The notes beneath the pieces were generated by a model. The model was not told the origin of the DNA. It searched no databases and worked only from the letters and a program-made list of their open reading frames with translations. 64,000 bases of DNA from Amborella trichopoda (Eukaryota > Streptophyta > Magnoliopsida > Amborellales > Amborellaceae), in assembly GCF_000471905.2 (NCBI RefSeq), contig NW_006499364.1, positions 549,106 to 613,105 of the forward strand. Direction: 5' to 3'. Positions 63,795 through 64,000 of the stretch are shown here, piece by piece. Position numbers and translations under genes: made by a program. Position 1 is the first letter of the stretch, and each line of letters starts with the position of its first letter.

Positions 63795-64000
63795 CAAGCA
63801 TTTTCATTCATCATCATCAGAAAGAGTAGGGTAACCCGCATTACATGCATTAGATTCAATGTCATCATCACCAGAGTCATCTCACTACGATGCTTTGTAC
63901 AGATGAGGCCCTAGGAGTCTTGGCTGCTCTACTGAGTGCCTCTTCACCCTTTTCTTGCTTTTTATGTTTCATTGAACTCAAACATTGTTTAATCTCCTCA
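63795..64000 (-). pseudogene. Edge fragment of a coding region, perhaps transposon-related
   Basis: Minus-strand frame from the window edge reads EEIKQCLSSMKHKKQEKGEE, then ALSRAAKTPRASSVQSIVVR and a stop. After a frameshift it continues DDSGDDDIESNACNAGYPTL then SDDDE and a stop at about 63810. The Lys/Glu-rich helix followed by an acidic tail is what lies after the zinc finger in some plant hAT transposases, but nothing decisive is visible. The rest is outside the window. Confidence 0.3.

Overview
The window is plant nuclear DNA: intron-containing, AT-rich, with GA/CT microsatellites, and built mostly of transposable elements of families typical of flowering plants. The only sequence that looks like an ordinary host gene is the 3' half of a SABATH-family carboxyl methyltransferase (57.1-59.0 kb, + strand). 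It has two stop-free exons, a phase-0 splice junction and an intron loaded with MITEs. No rRNA, tRNA, CRISPR or bacterial-type operon was found. The species cannot be named from the sequence.

Left part (0-15 kb): an unassigned decayed ORF tail; a 5'-truncated Ty1/copia element (about 0.73-5.06 kb, +) broken by stops and frameshifts, with its 3' LTR and polypurine tract kept; copies of a MITE family with GGTTTATATAGAGCC-type termini; a LINE-type RNase H remnant (10.8-11.4 kb); and a decayed gene-like segment at 13.3-14.3 kb, pieces of which recur in opposite orientations around 5.3 and 5.9 kb.

15.1-22.7 kb: a nearly complete minus-strand copia element with about 1.9-kb LTRs, a Met-tRNA-type primer binding site and a polypurine tract. 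Its 3.8-kb interior has lost nearly all coding sequence except an RNase H scrap.

23-30.7 kb: a SINE-like array of tRNA B-box motifs; a 254-bp tandem duplication with MULE-terminus-like sequence; a 1-kb minisatellite of about 52-bp units; then, on the minus strand, a Mutator-like (MULE) transposase and directly downstream a multi-exon plant mobile domain (PMD) gene. I read these as one cargo-carrying MULE, cut at its transposase 5' side by the next element.

30.7-52.5 kb: two Ty3/gypsy elements of the Tat clade. Tat-1 (30664-38091, +) has only gag and a dead protease; pol is missing right up to its 3' LTR. Tat-2 (38092 to about 52487, -) abuts it, keeps RNase H, a second RNase H and integrase, has lost the RT palm, and carries several tandem arrays, including 14 palindromic units whose arms covary.

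52.5-55.7 kb: a minus-strand chromovirus pol split by a small gag-only LTR element in the opposite orientation. 57-64 kb: the SABATH gene, three MITEs, a long-terminal-inverted-repeat (foldback/MULE-like) element at 61.2-62.4 kb, a 185-bp tandem duplication, and a possible transposase scrap at the right edge. There are two N gaps (18383-18402 and 58291-58518).

The inferred order of events is: MULE with PMD cargo, then insertion of Tat-1, then insertion of Tat-2 at the edge of the Tat-1 LTR. In the chromovirus, the small LTR element came second. All protein calls rest on motif recognition by eye; no database search was run.
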